From: an uncultured Aliiroseovarius sp.
GTDB taxonomy: Bacteria > Pseudomonadota > Alphaproteobacteria > Rhodobacterales > Rhodobacteraceae
DNA length: 64,000 nt
NCBI RefSeq assembly: GCF_947492455.1
Contig: NZ_CANLNB010000005.1
Coordinates: 1 to 64,000, forward strand
Direction of reading: 5' to 3'
Shown: positions 35,758 to 43,999 of the stretch, piece after piece
Numbering within the stretch: the stretch's first letter is position 1
Layout of the letters: every line of letters begins with the position of its first letter
Position numbers and translations under genes: made by a program
The notes under the pieces: generated by a model
The model's database searches: none
The model's input: only the letters and a program-made list of their open reading frames with translations
What the model was told of the DNA's origin: nothing

Positions 35758-36473
35758 TGGACCGTTCGCTAAAAGCAATCTCGCTGGTTCTAAGCTACCC
35801 CACTCGCGAACTGCAGCAGGCCATGCCGGAAATCGGCGCGGTGCTGGCATCGGACAGCCGTCTTACGGCGGCTGCCCGGCGCGACCTGCGTCCCTTGGTT
35901 GATGCCTTGGGCACGCAGGACATCTATGACCTGGAAGAGCAGTATGTGCTGCTCTTCGATCGCTCGCGTACTTTGTCGCTGAACTTGTTTGAACATGTTC
36001 ACGGTGAAAGCCGCGATCGGGGCGGCGCGATGGTGTCGCTGGTCGAAATGTATCGCGAGGCCGGGTTCGATCCGGTCTCAAGCGAACTGCCCGACCACCT
36101 GCCTGTTCTATTGGAATTCCTGTCCACGCGTCCCTATGCCGAGGTGCAGGATACCCTGGCGGACGCGGCGCATATTCTGGAAGCGTTGAGCGAACGACTG
36201 GTTCGACGTGAAAGCCCATATGCTGCCGTGTTCGCCGCTTTGCTACAGCTGTCTGGCGTAGAAGCCGATAAAGAGGCTGTGGCCGAGCTGTTGGAACAGC
36301 CCGAGGTCGATCCAAACGATCTGGAGGCTCTGGACGAGATCTGGGAGGAAAGCGAAGTCCGCTTCGGCCCCGATCCCAACGCCGGATGCCCACAAGTGCG
36401 CGACATGCTGGCGCGCATGGATGAACCCAAATCAGACACAGCAGCCCGCGCCCCCGGCGTGGCTGCGGAATGA
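35757..36473 (+). CDS. narJ: Nitrate reductase assembly chaperone
   Basis: The 238-residue soluble protein is of the NarJ/TorD type. The N-terminal half shows the conserved LSYPTRELQQAMPEIGAVL and LEEQYVLLFDRSRTLSLNLFEHVHGESRDRG segments. NarJ holds apo-NarG for insertion of the molybdenum cofactor and FS0 cluster and then leaves the complex. The gene is joined to narH by a TAATG overlap and is followed by narI. Confidence 0.95.
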   Translation: MDRSLKAISLVLSYPTRELQQAMPEIGAVLASDSRLTAAARRDLRPLVDALGTQDIYDLEEQYVLLFDRSRTLSLNLFEHVHGESRDRGGAMVSLVEMYREAGFDPVSSELPDHLPVLLEFLSTRPYAEVQDTLADAAHILEALSERLVRRESPYAAVFAALLQLSGVEADKEAVAELLEQPEVDPNDLEALDEIWEESEVRFGPDPNAGCPQVRDMLARMDEPKSDTAARAPGVAAE

Positions 36474-36484
36474 TGGAGGCGGAA

Positions 36485-37183
36485 ATGCACAATTTCTTCT
36501 TTGGAATCTTCCCCTATATCGCCTTGGGCGTGGGGATCATGGGAAGCATCGCGCGCTATGACCGCGATCCCTTCACATGGAAAACCTCGTCGTCCCAGAT
36601 GTTGCGTCGCAAGCAGCTGGTGATGGGCTCGATCCTGTTCCATGTTGGCGTTCTGGTCATCTTCTTTGGCCACCTGATCGGTCTTCTGACCCCGATTTGG
36701 ATCTTCGACGCTATGGGCATCAGCCACGGCGCCAAACAACTTCTGGCCGTTGTAGCTGGTGGTATCGCCGGTGTTATGGCGCTGGTGGGTGGCGGCATGC
36801 TGTTCCACCGTCGTTGGACCGATCCACGCATCCGCCAGACCTCGAGCTTCTGGGACATTGCCATCCTTGGCATGCTCTTGGCGCAGCTGGTGCTTGGCAT
36901 CTGCACGATCTTCGTGTCGCTGGGTCACCTGGACGGGCACGAGATGGTCAAGTTCATGTCTTGGGCGCAGGGGATCTTCACCTTTGATGGTGCGGCTGCC
37001 AGCTATATCGCTGACGTGTCGTGGGTCTTCAAACTGCACCTGTTCCTTGGGTTGACAATCATCCTTGTCTTCCCGTTCACCCGACTGGTGCACATGCTGT
37101 CGGTGCCTGTGCGCTATATCTGGCGTCCCGGCTATCAGGTGGTGCGCTCGCGCCGTCAGAAACCTGCAAACCCTGCGGAGTAA
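36485..37183 (+). CDS. narI: Respiratory nitrate reductase gamma subunit (cytochrome b)
   Basis: The track begins at 36470, but MHNFFFGIFPYIALGVGIMG at 36485 follows a GGAGG at the right distance, giving 232 residues. Five hydrophobic segments and paired His residues (e.g. ILFHVGVLVIFFGHLIG; KLHLFLGLTI...TRLVHMLSVP) would bind two b hemes. It takes electrons from quinol and anchors NarGH on the membrane. Eleven bases separate it from the narJ stop. Confidence 0.95.
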   Translation: MHNFFFGIFPYIALGVGIMGSIARYDRDPFTWKTSSSQMLRRKQLVMGSILFHVGVLVIFFGHLIGLLTPIWIFDAMGISHGAKQLLAVVAGGIAGVMALVGGGMLFHRRWTDPRIRQTSSFWDIAILGMLLAQLVLGICTIFVSLGHLDGHEMVKFMSWAQGIFTFDGAAASYIADVSWVFKLHLFLGLTIILVFPFTRLVHMLSVPVRYIWRPGYQVVRSRRQKPANPAE

Positions 37184-37189
37184 AAGACC

Positions 37190-37990
37190 ATGAATGCGGC
37201 CCTGTTCCCCGATCTCGTCGTCAATGGTGAAACCGTCCCTCATGCGGTCGTCGCCGCCGAGGCGCAGAACCACGACGCCCCCACCGGCAAGCCCGGCATT
37301 GCCTGGCGCAAGGCAGCGAATGCTGTCGCCGTGCGGACCCTTCTTTTGCAAGAAGCCCGCGCGCGCCAGATCACGGCTGATCCGGCCGAGGTCGCTCCGG
37401 GCCGCTTTGAAACAGAAGAGGAGGCCCTGATCCGGGGCCTTCTCGAAACCGAAGTCGAGGTCGCCGCGCCAAGCGAAGACGCCGTTCACGCCGAATGGTC
37501 CCGCGACCCATCCCGTTTTCGTGCGCCACCCCTGTGGGAGGTTTCGCACATCCTGATCGCCTGCGATCCGCGTGATCAGGCCGAAACAGATGCCGCCAAG
37601 GCCCGTGCCGATCAAGTGCTGGCAGCAGTGAACGCAAACCCGCGCAAGTTCGCGCATATCGCCGAAGAGCACAGCGATTGCGGCTCGAAATCCTCGGGCG
37701 GGGCGCTGGGCCAGCTTGGGCCGGGTGACACCGTGCCAGAGTTTGAAAAAGCGCTGCGTGGCTTGGATAACGGCGCCATCACAGAAGAACCCGTTCTGAC
37801 CCGCCACGGCTGGCACATCATCCGTATGGATGCCGCCGAAGAGGGGGCAGAGCTGCCGTATCACACAGTCAAACCGCGCATTGCCGAGGCGATGGAGAAA
37901 GCCGCATGGGCCAAAGGCGCACGCGCTTTCGTGGCCGAACTTGCCGCCAAGGCCGAGATCACAGGCGCGGATTTGAAGCCGGTGGAATGA
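37190..37990 (+). CDS. Parvulin-type peptidyl-prolyl isomerase of the nar operon
   Basis: The 266-residue protein has no signal peptide, so it is likely cytoplasmic. An N-terminal NifM/SurA-like helical part is followed by a rotamase domain at about 117-212 (EVSHILIACDPRDQ, EEHSDCGSKSSGGALGQLGPG, GWHIIRMD). Such a gene follows narI in several proteobacterial nar operons and is thought to help fold or mature the reductase. It starts 6 bases after the narI stop. Confidence 0.85.
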   Translation: MNAALFPDLVVNGETVPHAVVAAEAQNHDAPTGKPGIAWRKAANAVAVRTLLLQEARARQITADPAEVAPGRFETEEEALIRGLLETEVEVAAPSEDAVHAEWSRDPSRFRAPPLWEVSHILIACDPRDQAETDAAKARADQVLAAVNANPRKFAHIAEEHSDCGSKSSGGALGQLGPGDTVPEFEKALRGLDNGAITEEPVLTRHGWHIIRMDAAEEGAELPYHTVKPRIAEAMEKAAWAKGARAFVAELAAKAEITGADLKPVE

Positions 37991-38024
37991 TCCAACGGGA
38001 TCGCGTCCACGGAAAGGAAAAGAC

Positions 38025-38552
38025 ATGAAGATTGCCTACACGATGTCCACAGGCCGCGGAGACACCGATGAGTTGCTGCTGGAATTGGCGGACCGACTGA
38101 CCGGCTATGGTTGGCGTCTGGGCGGCATTGTCCAGATCAACACCGAACGCGACTATGACGGGCCGTGTGACATGGACGTCAAAGTGCTGCCCGAAGGCCC
38201 GATCCTGCGCATCTCGCAAAACCTCGGCCAGAACTCGCGTGGCTGCCGGCTTGATGCGAGTGCGCTTGAAACCTCGGTTGGGCTGGCTGAGGCTGGGCTT
38301 GCAAAAGGCATCGACTGCCTGATCATCAACAAGTTCGGCAAGCAAGAGGCCGACGGACGCGGGTTTCGCGACGTGATCGCCAATGCGCTTGCGGATGATA
38401 TCCCTGTCTTGGTTGGTCTCAATCACCTGAACCAGGATGCTTTTGACACCTATACAGCAGGCTTGGCTGTACAACTTGATGGCAATATTTCCGCTCTTGA
38501 AAGCTGGTTCATAGAGCATCTCAATGGGCAGTGTCAGAGGAAACGGGCCTGA
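38025..38552 (+). CDS. DUF2478 family protein, last codons from an IS end
   Basis: The 175-residue protein begins MKIAYTMSTGRGDTDELLLE and matches the DUF2478 pattern, often found with nitrate reductase or molybdenum genes and related to THEP1-like nucleoside triphosphatases. The N-terminal loop is not a classical P-loop. The final residues (GQCQRKRA) are encoded by GGCAGTGTCAGAGGAAAC, the IS6-type terminal sequence, so the natural C-terminus has been replaced. An AAAGGA ribosome site is 34 bases after the PPIase stop. Function unknown; a part in cofactor supply is a guess from context. Confidence 0.78.
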   Translation: MKIAYTMSTGRGDTDELLLELADRLTGYGWRLGGIVQINTERDYDGPCDMDVKVLPEGPILRISQNLGQNSRGCRLDASALETSVGLAEAGLAKGIDCLIINKFGKQEADGRGFRDVIANALADDIPVLVGLNHLNQDAFDTYTAGLAVQLDGNISALESWFIEHLNGQCQRKRA

Positions 38553-38700
38553 GGGGGCAGGGCGCTTATCTAGCGCCTTGCCATGTCCAGACCTTCCCCA
38601 TTTGGCTACTTCCAAACCAGTCAGGAAATCATCCGTTTTTGGTGGACCTGATTTGGCCACTTGTTCGCATCAATGAGCCGAAGAAACCGAAATCAACCGC
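38527..38700 (+). mobile_element. Decayed IS6-family element with internal deletion
   Basis: The left terminal repeat GGCAGTGTCAGAGGAAAC is intact, followed by the usual leader and a transposase start at 38583 (MSRPSPFGYFQTSQEIIR). The frame then jumps to a segment like WCNRFGPLFASEIRRKR (WWT-stop-FGHLFAS...SRRNRNQ), so about 100 bases are deleted. No right end is seen. It is in the same orientation as the remnant at 26.0 kb, on the other side of the nar genes. Confidence 0.75.
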
Positions 38701-38768
38701 TTGGCATTTGTCAGACAGCACAATTGTTTCAGCGAGCGCGCATAACCGCCATCCACCGATGGCTCCCC

Positions 38769-39563
38769 TCAGTCCTTAAACTCCGCCTTCCGCTTCTGCA
38801 TCCCGGCCATCACCGCCTCCATCTGATTGGGCGTGCCCATCAGCTTTTCTTGCGCTTTGCTTTCAGCAATCAGCGTCTCGCGGACATCCATCAGCTCGGT
38901 GTCGCGGATTAGGGCTTTGGCGGTGCGGATGGCGTCGGGGGATTTCGAGGCGATATCGACGGCGATGGCGCGGGCGCGCTCAAGCGGTGTGTCTGAAATT
39001 TCGGTGACAAAACCCCAGTCCAGCGCGGCGGGTGCCTCGAATTGCTCGGCGGAGTAGGTCAGTTTGCGGATCACATCGCCCCGCGCCAAGCGACGCATCA
39101 GAACCATGCCGCCCATGTCGGGGATGATGCCCCAGCGGCCCTCCATGATCGAAAACCGCGTGTCCGGCGCACTGATACGCATGTCCGCGCCAAGCATGAT
39201 CTGAAACGCACCGCCGAAGGCATAGCCATGCACGGCGGCAATCACCGGTTGCGGCATCTCGGCCCAGACCATGCTGGCGGCTTGGAAGAGGTTCGAGTTG
39301 TTGTGGGTGCGTTCCAAAAACACGCCGCCTTGCATCGCGTATTTTGCGATCTGTGGCATGGCGTTCAGATCCAGCCCGGCGGAAAATGCAGGCCCGTCAC
39401 CGGTCAGCACCACGGCACGAATGTCCTCGCGTGCGGCGAGGGTCTCGCCCGCGTCGACGATGGCCCGGATCATGTCCAGATCCAGCGCGTTGCGCTTGTC
39501 CGCGCGGGTCAGGGTGACCGTGGCGACTTGGTTTTCTTCGGTGATGGAAGCGCGGTCTGACAT
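38769..39563 (-). CDS. Enoyl-CoA hydratase/isomerase (crotonase) family protein
   Basis: The start at MSDRASITEENQVATVTLTR (39563) has an AAAGGA ribosome site, giving 264 residues. Crotonase features are ADKRNALDLDMIRAIV, the oxyanion-hole pieces GPAFSAGLDLNAM and VHGYAFGGAFQIMLGADMRI, and a Glu in RWGIIPDMGG-type context is not obvious, so hydratase activity is uncertain. It could be a hydratase, isomerase or other crotonase enzyme. It lies 57 bases downstream of a thioesterase gene in the same direction, suggesting joint action on an acyl-CoA. Confidence 0.82.
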   Translation of the reverse strand: MSDRASITEENQVATVTLTRADKRNALDLDMIRAIVDAGETLAAREDIRAVVLTGDGPAFSAGLDLNAMPQIAKYAMQGGVFLERTHNNSNLFQAASMVWAEMPQPVIAAVHGYAFGGAFQIMLGADMRISAPDTRFSIMEGRWGIIPDMGGMVLMRRLARGDVIRKLTYSAEQFEAPAALDWGFVTEISDTPLERARAIAVDIASKSPDAIRTAKALIRDTELMDVRETLIAESKAQEKLMGTPNQMEAVMAGMQKRKAEFKD

Positions 39564-39620
39564 GATTTTATCCTTTGTGTTCAATGAACTTTGCGCCGTC
39601 TGTTCAGGGGCGCGCAAGTC

Positions 39621-40064
39621 TCACGTCGCGGCAACCGGGATGTCGACCGGGACCATCGTGCCGATCAGCCGCGCGATGTGCGCTGTGGTGTCGCCATCCT
39701 CGGCCCAGACGTCGGCCTCGACCGGGATCAGGCGGCGTCCGGCCTTGATAATGCGGCCCTCGGCTACCAGACGCTGGCCTTTTGCAGGCGCGAGCAGTTG
39801 GATCTTCATTTCGGCGGTCAGCACCTCTTGATCTGGGCGCATGACGGACATGGCCGCATAGCCCGCCGCTGTGTCGCCCAAGGCGAAGGTCAGAGCCGCG
39901 TGGCCGAAATCGTGCTGCTGGCGCATGTCATCATGGATGGGGCTGGTGATGCGAAACTGCCCATAGGTGCAGCTGTCCACCTTGGCGCCAGCAAAGGTCA
40001 TCAGGGACTGCGCGGCGAAGCTATCGCGCAGGCGTGTTTCGGTGTCAGGGGATAAGTCGCTCAT
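39621..40064 (-). CDS. PaaI-type hotdog thioesterase
   Basis: The start at MSDLSPDTETRLRDSFAAQS (40064), after an AAAGGAA ribosome site, gives 147 residues. The hotdog pattern is seen in FGHAALTFALGDTAAGYAAM and in EMKIQLLAPAKGQRLVAEGRIIKAGRR. The usual Asn/Asp catalytic position is occupied within the HDFGHAALTFALGD helix. It should hydrolyse acyl- or phenylacetyl-type CoA esters. It is probably cotranscribed with the crotonase gene. Confidence 0.82.
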   Translation of the reverse strand: MSDLSPDTETRLRDSFAAQSLMTFAGAKVDSCTYGQFRITSPIHDDMRQQHDFGHAALTFALGDTAAGYAAMSVMRPDQEVLTAEMKIQLLAPAKGQRLVAEGRIIKAGRRLIPVEADVWAEDGDTTAHIARLIGTMVPVDIPVAAT

Positions 40065-40208
40065 GGTGGTTCCTTTCGCGATCAGCATAGCCCCGCAGGG
40101 CGGCCGCGAAATTGAAACGCCACGTCAAAGGTCAGGAGCGATCAGCATCAGTGCGACGGAAAAACGTGGGGCCACCGTATCACTCAGGACGACCAAAGGA
40201 GTAATACG

Positions 40209-40703
40209 ATGTCGACACTGCGCAAATGGGCCACGCCACTGACGGTGGGATCATTTCTTGTGATGGGCGTGACGGGCACGCTGATGTTTTTCCACATGAA
40301 CACCATGTTGGGGAAGGTGATTCATGAATGGGCAGGGTGGTTGATGCTGATTGGTGTCGGGGCGCATATCCTGTTGAACTGGCGCGCTCTGACCACCTAT
40401 TTCAAACGCCCGCTGGCGATGTGGATCATGGGGGTTGGGGCCGCGTTAACCATCGCGACGGTGCTACCAATCGGCGGCACGGGCGAGCCCCCCATTCGCA
40501 GCATGGTGATGGCGGTTGCGCAGGCAGACGAGGCGACGTTGATGGCCCTGTCCGGGCATGACCTGCAAGAGGGCCGGGCGCTTCTTTCCGAGGCAGGGGT
40601 TGATCTGCAACCAGGTCAAAGCCTTGCGGACGCCACCGGAGGAGATTTCGGCCTGCAATCTGCGGCCATGTCAGCGTTGTTCGCATCCGGTGAGGATCAC
40701 TGA
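40209..40703 (+). CDS. DUF4405-type membrane protein
   Basis: The 164-residue protein has three hydrophobic segments in the first 90 residues (ATPLTVGSFLVMGVTGTLMF; WAGWLMLIGVGAHILLNW; LAMWIMGVGAALTIATVL) and a soluble tail. His residues in FFHMN, VIHEW and AHILLNW are placed like heme ligands of small cytochrome b561-type proteins, as in DUF4405. The tail (about 95-164) contains an EGRALLSEAGVDLQPGQSLAD segment of unknown use. It stands alone; role unknown. Confidence 0.75.
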   Translation: MSTLRKWATPLTVGSFLVMGVTGTLMFFHMNTMLGKVIHEWAGWLMLIGVGAHILLNWRALTTYFKRPLAMWIMGVGAALTIATVLPIGGTGEPPIRSMVMAVAQADEATLMALSGHDLQEGRALLSEAGVDLQPGQSLADATGGDFGLQSAAMSALFASGEDH

Positions 40704-40737
40704 TCTCAGAATTTGCCGGTATTGTCCCTGACCGGCA

Positions 40738-40777
40738 AAAAAAATCGGGCGGGGTCTGACATACAGAGCCCGCCCGG
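40738..40777 (-). terminator. Terminator of the AAA ATPase gene
   Basis: On the minus strand, CGGGCGGG...CCCGCCCG with a partly paired upper stem is followed by ATTTTTTTT. It lies 16 bases after the stop of the ATPase gene and is a strong Rho-independent form. The same stem also faces the DUF4405 gene on the plus strand. Confidence 0.8.
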
Positions 40778-40792
40778 TTTTACGTCATTCGC

Positions 40793-42106
40793 TTAGTGAA
40801 TGATCTCTTCTTCCTTCACGAACATGTTTTCCCACGCCCGGTCGATCAGTTCCGGCGACATCTGGTTCGGAATGCCCTCGAACTCGCAGATCGAGATCAT
40901 CTGATCGATCAAGAAGATCGGCTGATAGTTCGCATAGATGTTGTCGATCAGCGGGTACTTGTTCTTCAGAAGGTGGATCAAGGCCTCTTGCGACAGAGGC
41001 ATCTTGCGCTTCTTCGCGACCATGGCAAAGATTTTCAGATAGTCCTCTTGGTCCGGGCCGTCGATCTTGATCTTATAGAAGATCCGGCGCAGTGCCGCCC
41101 TATCGAAGATCTTGTTCGGGTGGAAGTTGGTCGAAAAGATGACCAGCGTGTCGAAGGGGACCTCGAACTTCTCGCCCGATTGCAGGGCCAAGATGTCTTT
41201 GTTTTCTTCCAGCGGCACAATCCAGCGGTTGATCAGCGCCTGCGGTGGCTCGGCCTGACGTCCAAGGTCGTCCACGATGAAGACGCCGCCGGTGGCTTTC
41301 AGCTGAAGCGAGGCGGTATAGGTGCGCGCTGTGGGGTTATAGACAAGGTCCAGCATGTCCAGCGTCAGTTCACCACCGGTGATTACGGTCGGGCGGTCGC
41401 ACAGCACATAGCGGCGGTCATATTTCTTGGCCTTCCGGCGCAGCGAATCCGGATTGTCGAAATCCTCTTCCGCCGAGGAATGCACAATCGGGTCATAGAC
41501 GGTGATGATCTGGCCCGAATACTCAATCGCTTTCGGAACATAGATCTTGTCCCCCAGCGCGTCGCGGATCCCGTTCGAGATCGAGGACTTGCCGTTACCG
41601 GGCGGGCCATACATCAGGATCGAGCGGCCCGAGCCAACCGCAGGTCCAAGCTGATCCAGCAAGTTGTCAGGCAAGATCAGATGCCCCATCGCGCCGGTCA
41701 GCTGATCGCGGGTCATGGTGATGTTGCGGATCGACTGGCGTTTCACCTGCTTGGCGTAAATCTCCATCGGGACGGGCATGGCGCCGAAATATTCAGACTG
41801 CGACAGTGCATCCAGCGCGCGCGCCTTGCCAGTGTCCGACAGGCGATAGCCCATTTCCGAGCTTTGCGCGCCAGCATGCAGGGTGCCCATTGCCTCGACT
41901 AGCCCAAGGTCACGGCCCATGTCGATCAGCTCTTGCACCACGCGGGCAGGGACGCACAGGACGCGTTCCAGATCGGTGATCCGTTCCAGATTGGTGCGGA
42001 ACATGGTCTTCAGCAGGATGTCCCGCATCATCACAGTGGTCAGCCCAAGGTCGCTTGCAGTTTTCAGGCCCGGAGGCGCAATCATATCAGCCTGTTGCAC
42101 ATTCAT
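40793..42106 (-). CDS. AAA family ATPase near the Tad locus
   Basis: The 437-residue protein has an N-terminal helical part (about 1-150) that looks like a winged-helix sensor (TDLERVLCVPARVVQELIDMG) and an AAA core with Walker A YGPPGNGKSSIS (about 199-210) and Walker B VFIVDDLGRQ. The C-terminal segment (YANYQPIFLIDQMISICEF) is conserved in a group of ATPases often seen near alphaproteobacterial pilus genes. The promoter lies in the 114-132 bases between it and the divergent membrane-protein gene. Exact role unknown. Confidence 0.8.
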   Translation of the reverse strand: MNVQQADMIAPPGLKTASDLGLTTVMMRDILLKTMFRTNLERITDLERVLCVPARVVQELIDMGRDLGLVEAMGTLHAGAQSSEMGYRLSDTGKARALDALSQSEYFGAMPVPMEIYAKQVKRQSIRNITMTRDQLTGAMGHLILPDNLLDQLGPAVGSGRSILMYGPPGNGKSSISNGIRDALGDKIYVPKAIEYSGQIITVYDPIVHSSAEEDFDNPDSLRRKAKKYDRRYVLCDRPTVITGGELTLDMLDLVYNPTARTYTASLQLKATGGVFIVDDLGRQAEPPQALINRWIVPLEENKDILALQSGEKFEVPFDTLVIFSTNFHPNKIFDRAALRRIFYKIKIDGPDQEDYLKIFAMVAKKRKMPLSQEALIHLLKNKYPLIDNIYANYQPIFLIDQMISICEFEGIPNQMSPELIDRAWENMFVKEEEIIH

Positions 42107-42232
42107 TTTCTTTGCCCGATCATTCGTTCAGATTATTCCATTAATCCGAGTATATATGCACTTGTATAGCTTACAAAGCCTTGCCAGAGAATACATTGAC
42201 GCTAATCTGGCTACAAAAAAATGAGGGCAGGG

Positions 42233-43921
42233 ATGAGCGCAAATAATGGTAAGATTTTGGCGGTCTTCATGGCCGCGCTTCTGGCGGCCTATGCAACCCT
42301 GACCTTTTTGAAAGGCGGGTTCTTTATCGGCAAGCACGAAGGGGACACGCTGCACCTGTTGCAGATGCTGCTTCGGATGCAGGGCGGAGATGTGCCGCAT
42401 TTCGATTTCGTCACTCCGATTGGCATCCTGGCCTTCGCGCCGATTGTTGTCTTCCTGAAGCTTGGATTTGGGGCCGGACAGGCGATTTTGGCGGGGCAAT
42501 ATCTTGTGGCCTTGGCGCTGTTTCCTTTTGTCTGGTGGGTGGCAAGAAGCCGGTTCTCGGGGGGCTGGGCCTATCTGTTTGCCGCCACCATTCTGATTTT
42601 CTGCGTGGCTCTGGTGTATGGCGAGGCCGTGGATGCCGTTTCGATCTCGATGCACTACAATCGCTGGGCCTGGGCTGCAGCCTTCTTGGCCATCACGGTT
42701 GCCATGATCCCGTCAAGCGGCAGCCGCAGCGCGTCCGTCGCGGACGGTGTTGTGGTCGGCACGATGATGGTCGTGATGGCGCTGATCAAAGTGACCTATT
42801 TCGCGGCGTTCTTCTTTCCGGTTCTAATTGGGCTGTTGGCGCGCGGGGCAGGACGTACAGTTTTCTGGGCGGTTGTCAGTGGGGTAGTTGCAGCTGGATT
42901 GGTGACGCTTGCCGTTGGGACGCCTGTATTCTGGCTGGCCTATCTGCAGGATCTTCTGAACGTCGCCGGTTCCGAGGTGCGTCCCCATCCGGGGCGCGAC
43001 TTTAGCTATGTGGTCAGCGCGCCCGCCTATATCGGTGGATCGCTGATCATTCTGGCAGCGGTGGTTTTTATGCGGCAGGCGGATCGCAAGCCCGAGGGGT
43101 TGATGCTGTTGCTGCTGGCACCTGCCTTCTTCTACGTGACCTATCAGAATTTCGGAAATGATCCCCAATGGTTGTGGCTTTTGGGCTTGTTGCTTTTTGC
43201 ACGTCTTCCCGATGCAGGGCTTCGGAACGGGTTTGGTTGGGAGCTGCGGCAATCGGTGACGCTCAGCGCAATTGCGGCCTTGGCCTTTGCGACCCCAAGC
43301 TTCCTGAATTTGACCGCAAGCCCGCTGCGACATCTTGCTACGGATGTCGAGGAATACGCGCCTTTGATGCCGGGGTCGGGTCTGCATGAAGACCTGCAAA
43401 CCTATGCCCCGCGCGCATTCCAACTGGACTATCGCGCCGCAATGGATGGCGAAGGGACCGCGTTTGCGCACTACGCCGAATATACGGATCGCGACAAGCA
43501 GCAGATTAATTTCCTAGGCGAGGATCTGGCGTATTGCTCGTTGGAACTGGGGCTTGTTGGGTGGTTTGAAACCGTCGCCAATGACATCGCGAATTGGGAG
43601 GAAGGTGCCGGGGCTGAGATCTTCACTGCGGACCTTCTGTCGAGCTACTGGCTCTACGCTGATCTGACGCCGCTTAAGCGCGGTGCGCCTTGGTATTATG
43701 GCGATTTGTCGGGGATCGAGAACGCGGACTATCTGCTGGTGCCCAAATGCCCCTTGTCGGCGCCTACACGCAAAGCCATCCTTGATGATATATCCGCGCA
43801 AAGCTGGGCAGACCGGGTGAGTGAGGTGCGCCGGACTGAGCTTTATACGCTCTACGCCATGCCCGGGGAGAAGGCCGAACCGGTTGAGCGCAAACCCGAA
43901 GACGAGGACGAAACCTCGTAA
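42233..43921 (+). CDS. Polytopic membrane protein, GT-C-like
   Basis: The track starts at 42221, but MSANNGKILAVFMAALLAAY at 42233 follows GAGGGCAGGG, giving 562 residues. About ten hydrophobic segments fill the first 360 residues. The first periplasmic loop carries KHEGDTLHLLQM, an acidic pair like those in GT-C transferases. A soluble C-terminal part of about 200 residues faces the periplasm. It could be a glycosyltransferase acting on lipid-linked sugar. It lies between the AAA ATPase and the Tad genes and ends at a strong terminator. The family was not recognised with certainty. Confidence 0.55.
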   Translation: MSANNGKILAVFMAALLAAYATLTFLKGGFFIGKHEGDTLHLLQMLLRMQGGDVPHFDFVTPIGILAFAPIVVFLKLGFGAGQAILAGQYLVALALFPFVWWVARSRFSGGWAYLFAATILIFCVALVYGEAVDAVSISMHYNRWAWAAAFLAITVAMIPSSGSRSASVADGVVVGTMMVVMALIKVTYFAAFFFPVLIGLLARGAGRTVFWAVVSGVVAAGLVTLAVGTPVFWLAYLQDLLNVAGSEVRPHPGRDFSYVVSAPAYIGGSLIILAAVVFMRQADRKPEGLMLLLLAPAFFYVTYQNFGNDPQWLWLLGLLLFARLPDAGLRNGFGWELRQSVTLSAIAALAFATPSFLNLTASPLRHLATDVEEYAPLMPGSGLHEDLQTYAPRAFQLDYRAAMDGEGTAFAHYAEYTDRDKQQINFLGEDLAYCSLELGLVGWFETVANDIANWEEGAGAEIFTADLLSSYWLYADLTPLKRGAPWYYGDLSGIENADYLLVPKCPLSAPTRKAILDDISAQSWADRVSEVRRTELYTLYAMPGEKAEPVERKPEDEDETS

Positions 43922-43950
43922 AGCGGCCGTTTATGTTGAAAACAAAACGA

Positions 43951-43984
43951 AAAACCCGCAGCTAACGGCTGCGGGTTTCTTTTT
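43951..43984 (+). terminator. Terminator after the GT-C-like gene
   Basis: AAACCCGCAGC-TAACG-GCTGCGGGTTT forms a perfect stem followed by CTTTTT. It ends the plus-strand transcript and, having an A-rich 5' side, may also stop the minus-strand Tad transcript, whose last gene ends at 44000. Confidence 0.9.
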
Positions 43985-43999
43985 GGGGTGGGCTGGATG

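Noticed and set aside
36134-38026. Minus-strand open frame of 630 residues opposite narJ, narI and the PPIase gene
   Set aside because: It spans three well-defined plus-strand genes and has shadow composition.
40713-40740. TTTGCCGGT...ACCGGCAAA hairpin as the terminator of the DUF4405 gene
   Set aside because: It is followed by A rather than T on the plus strand, so a Rho-independent terminator in that direction is not supported.
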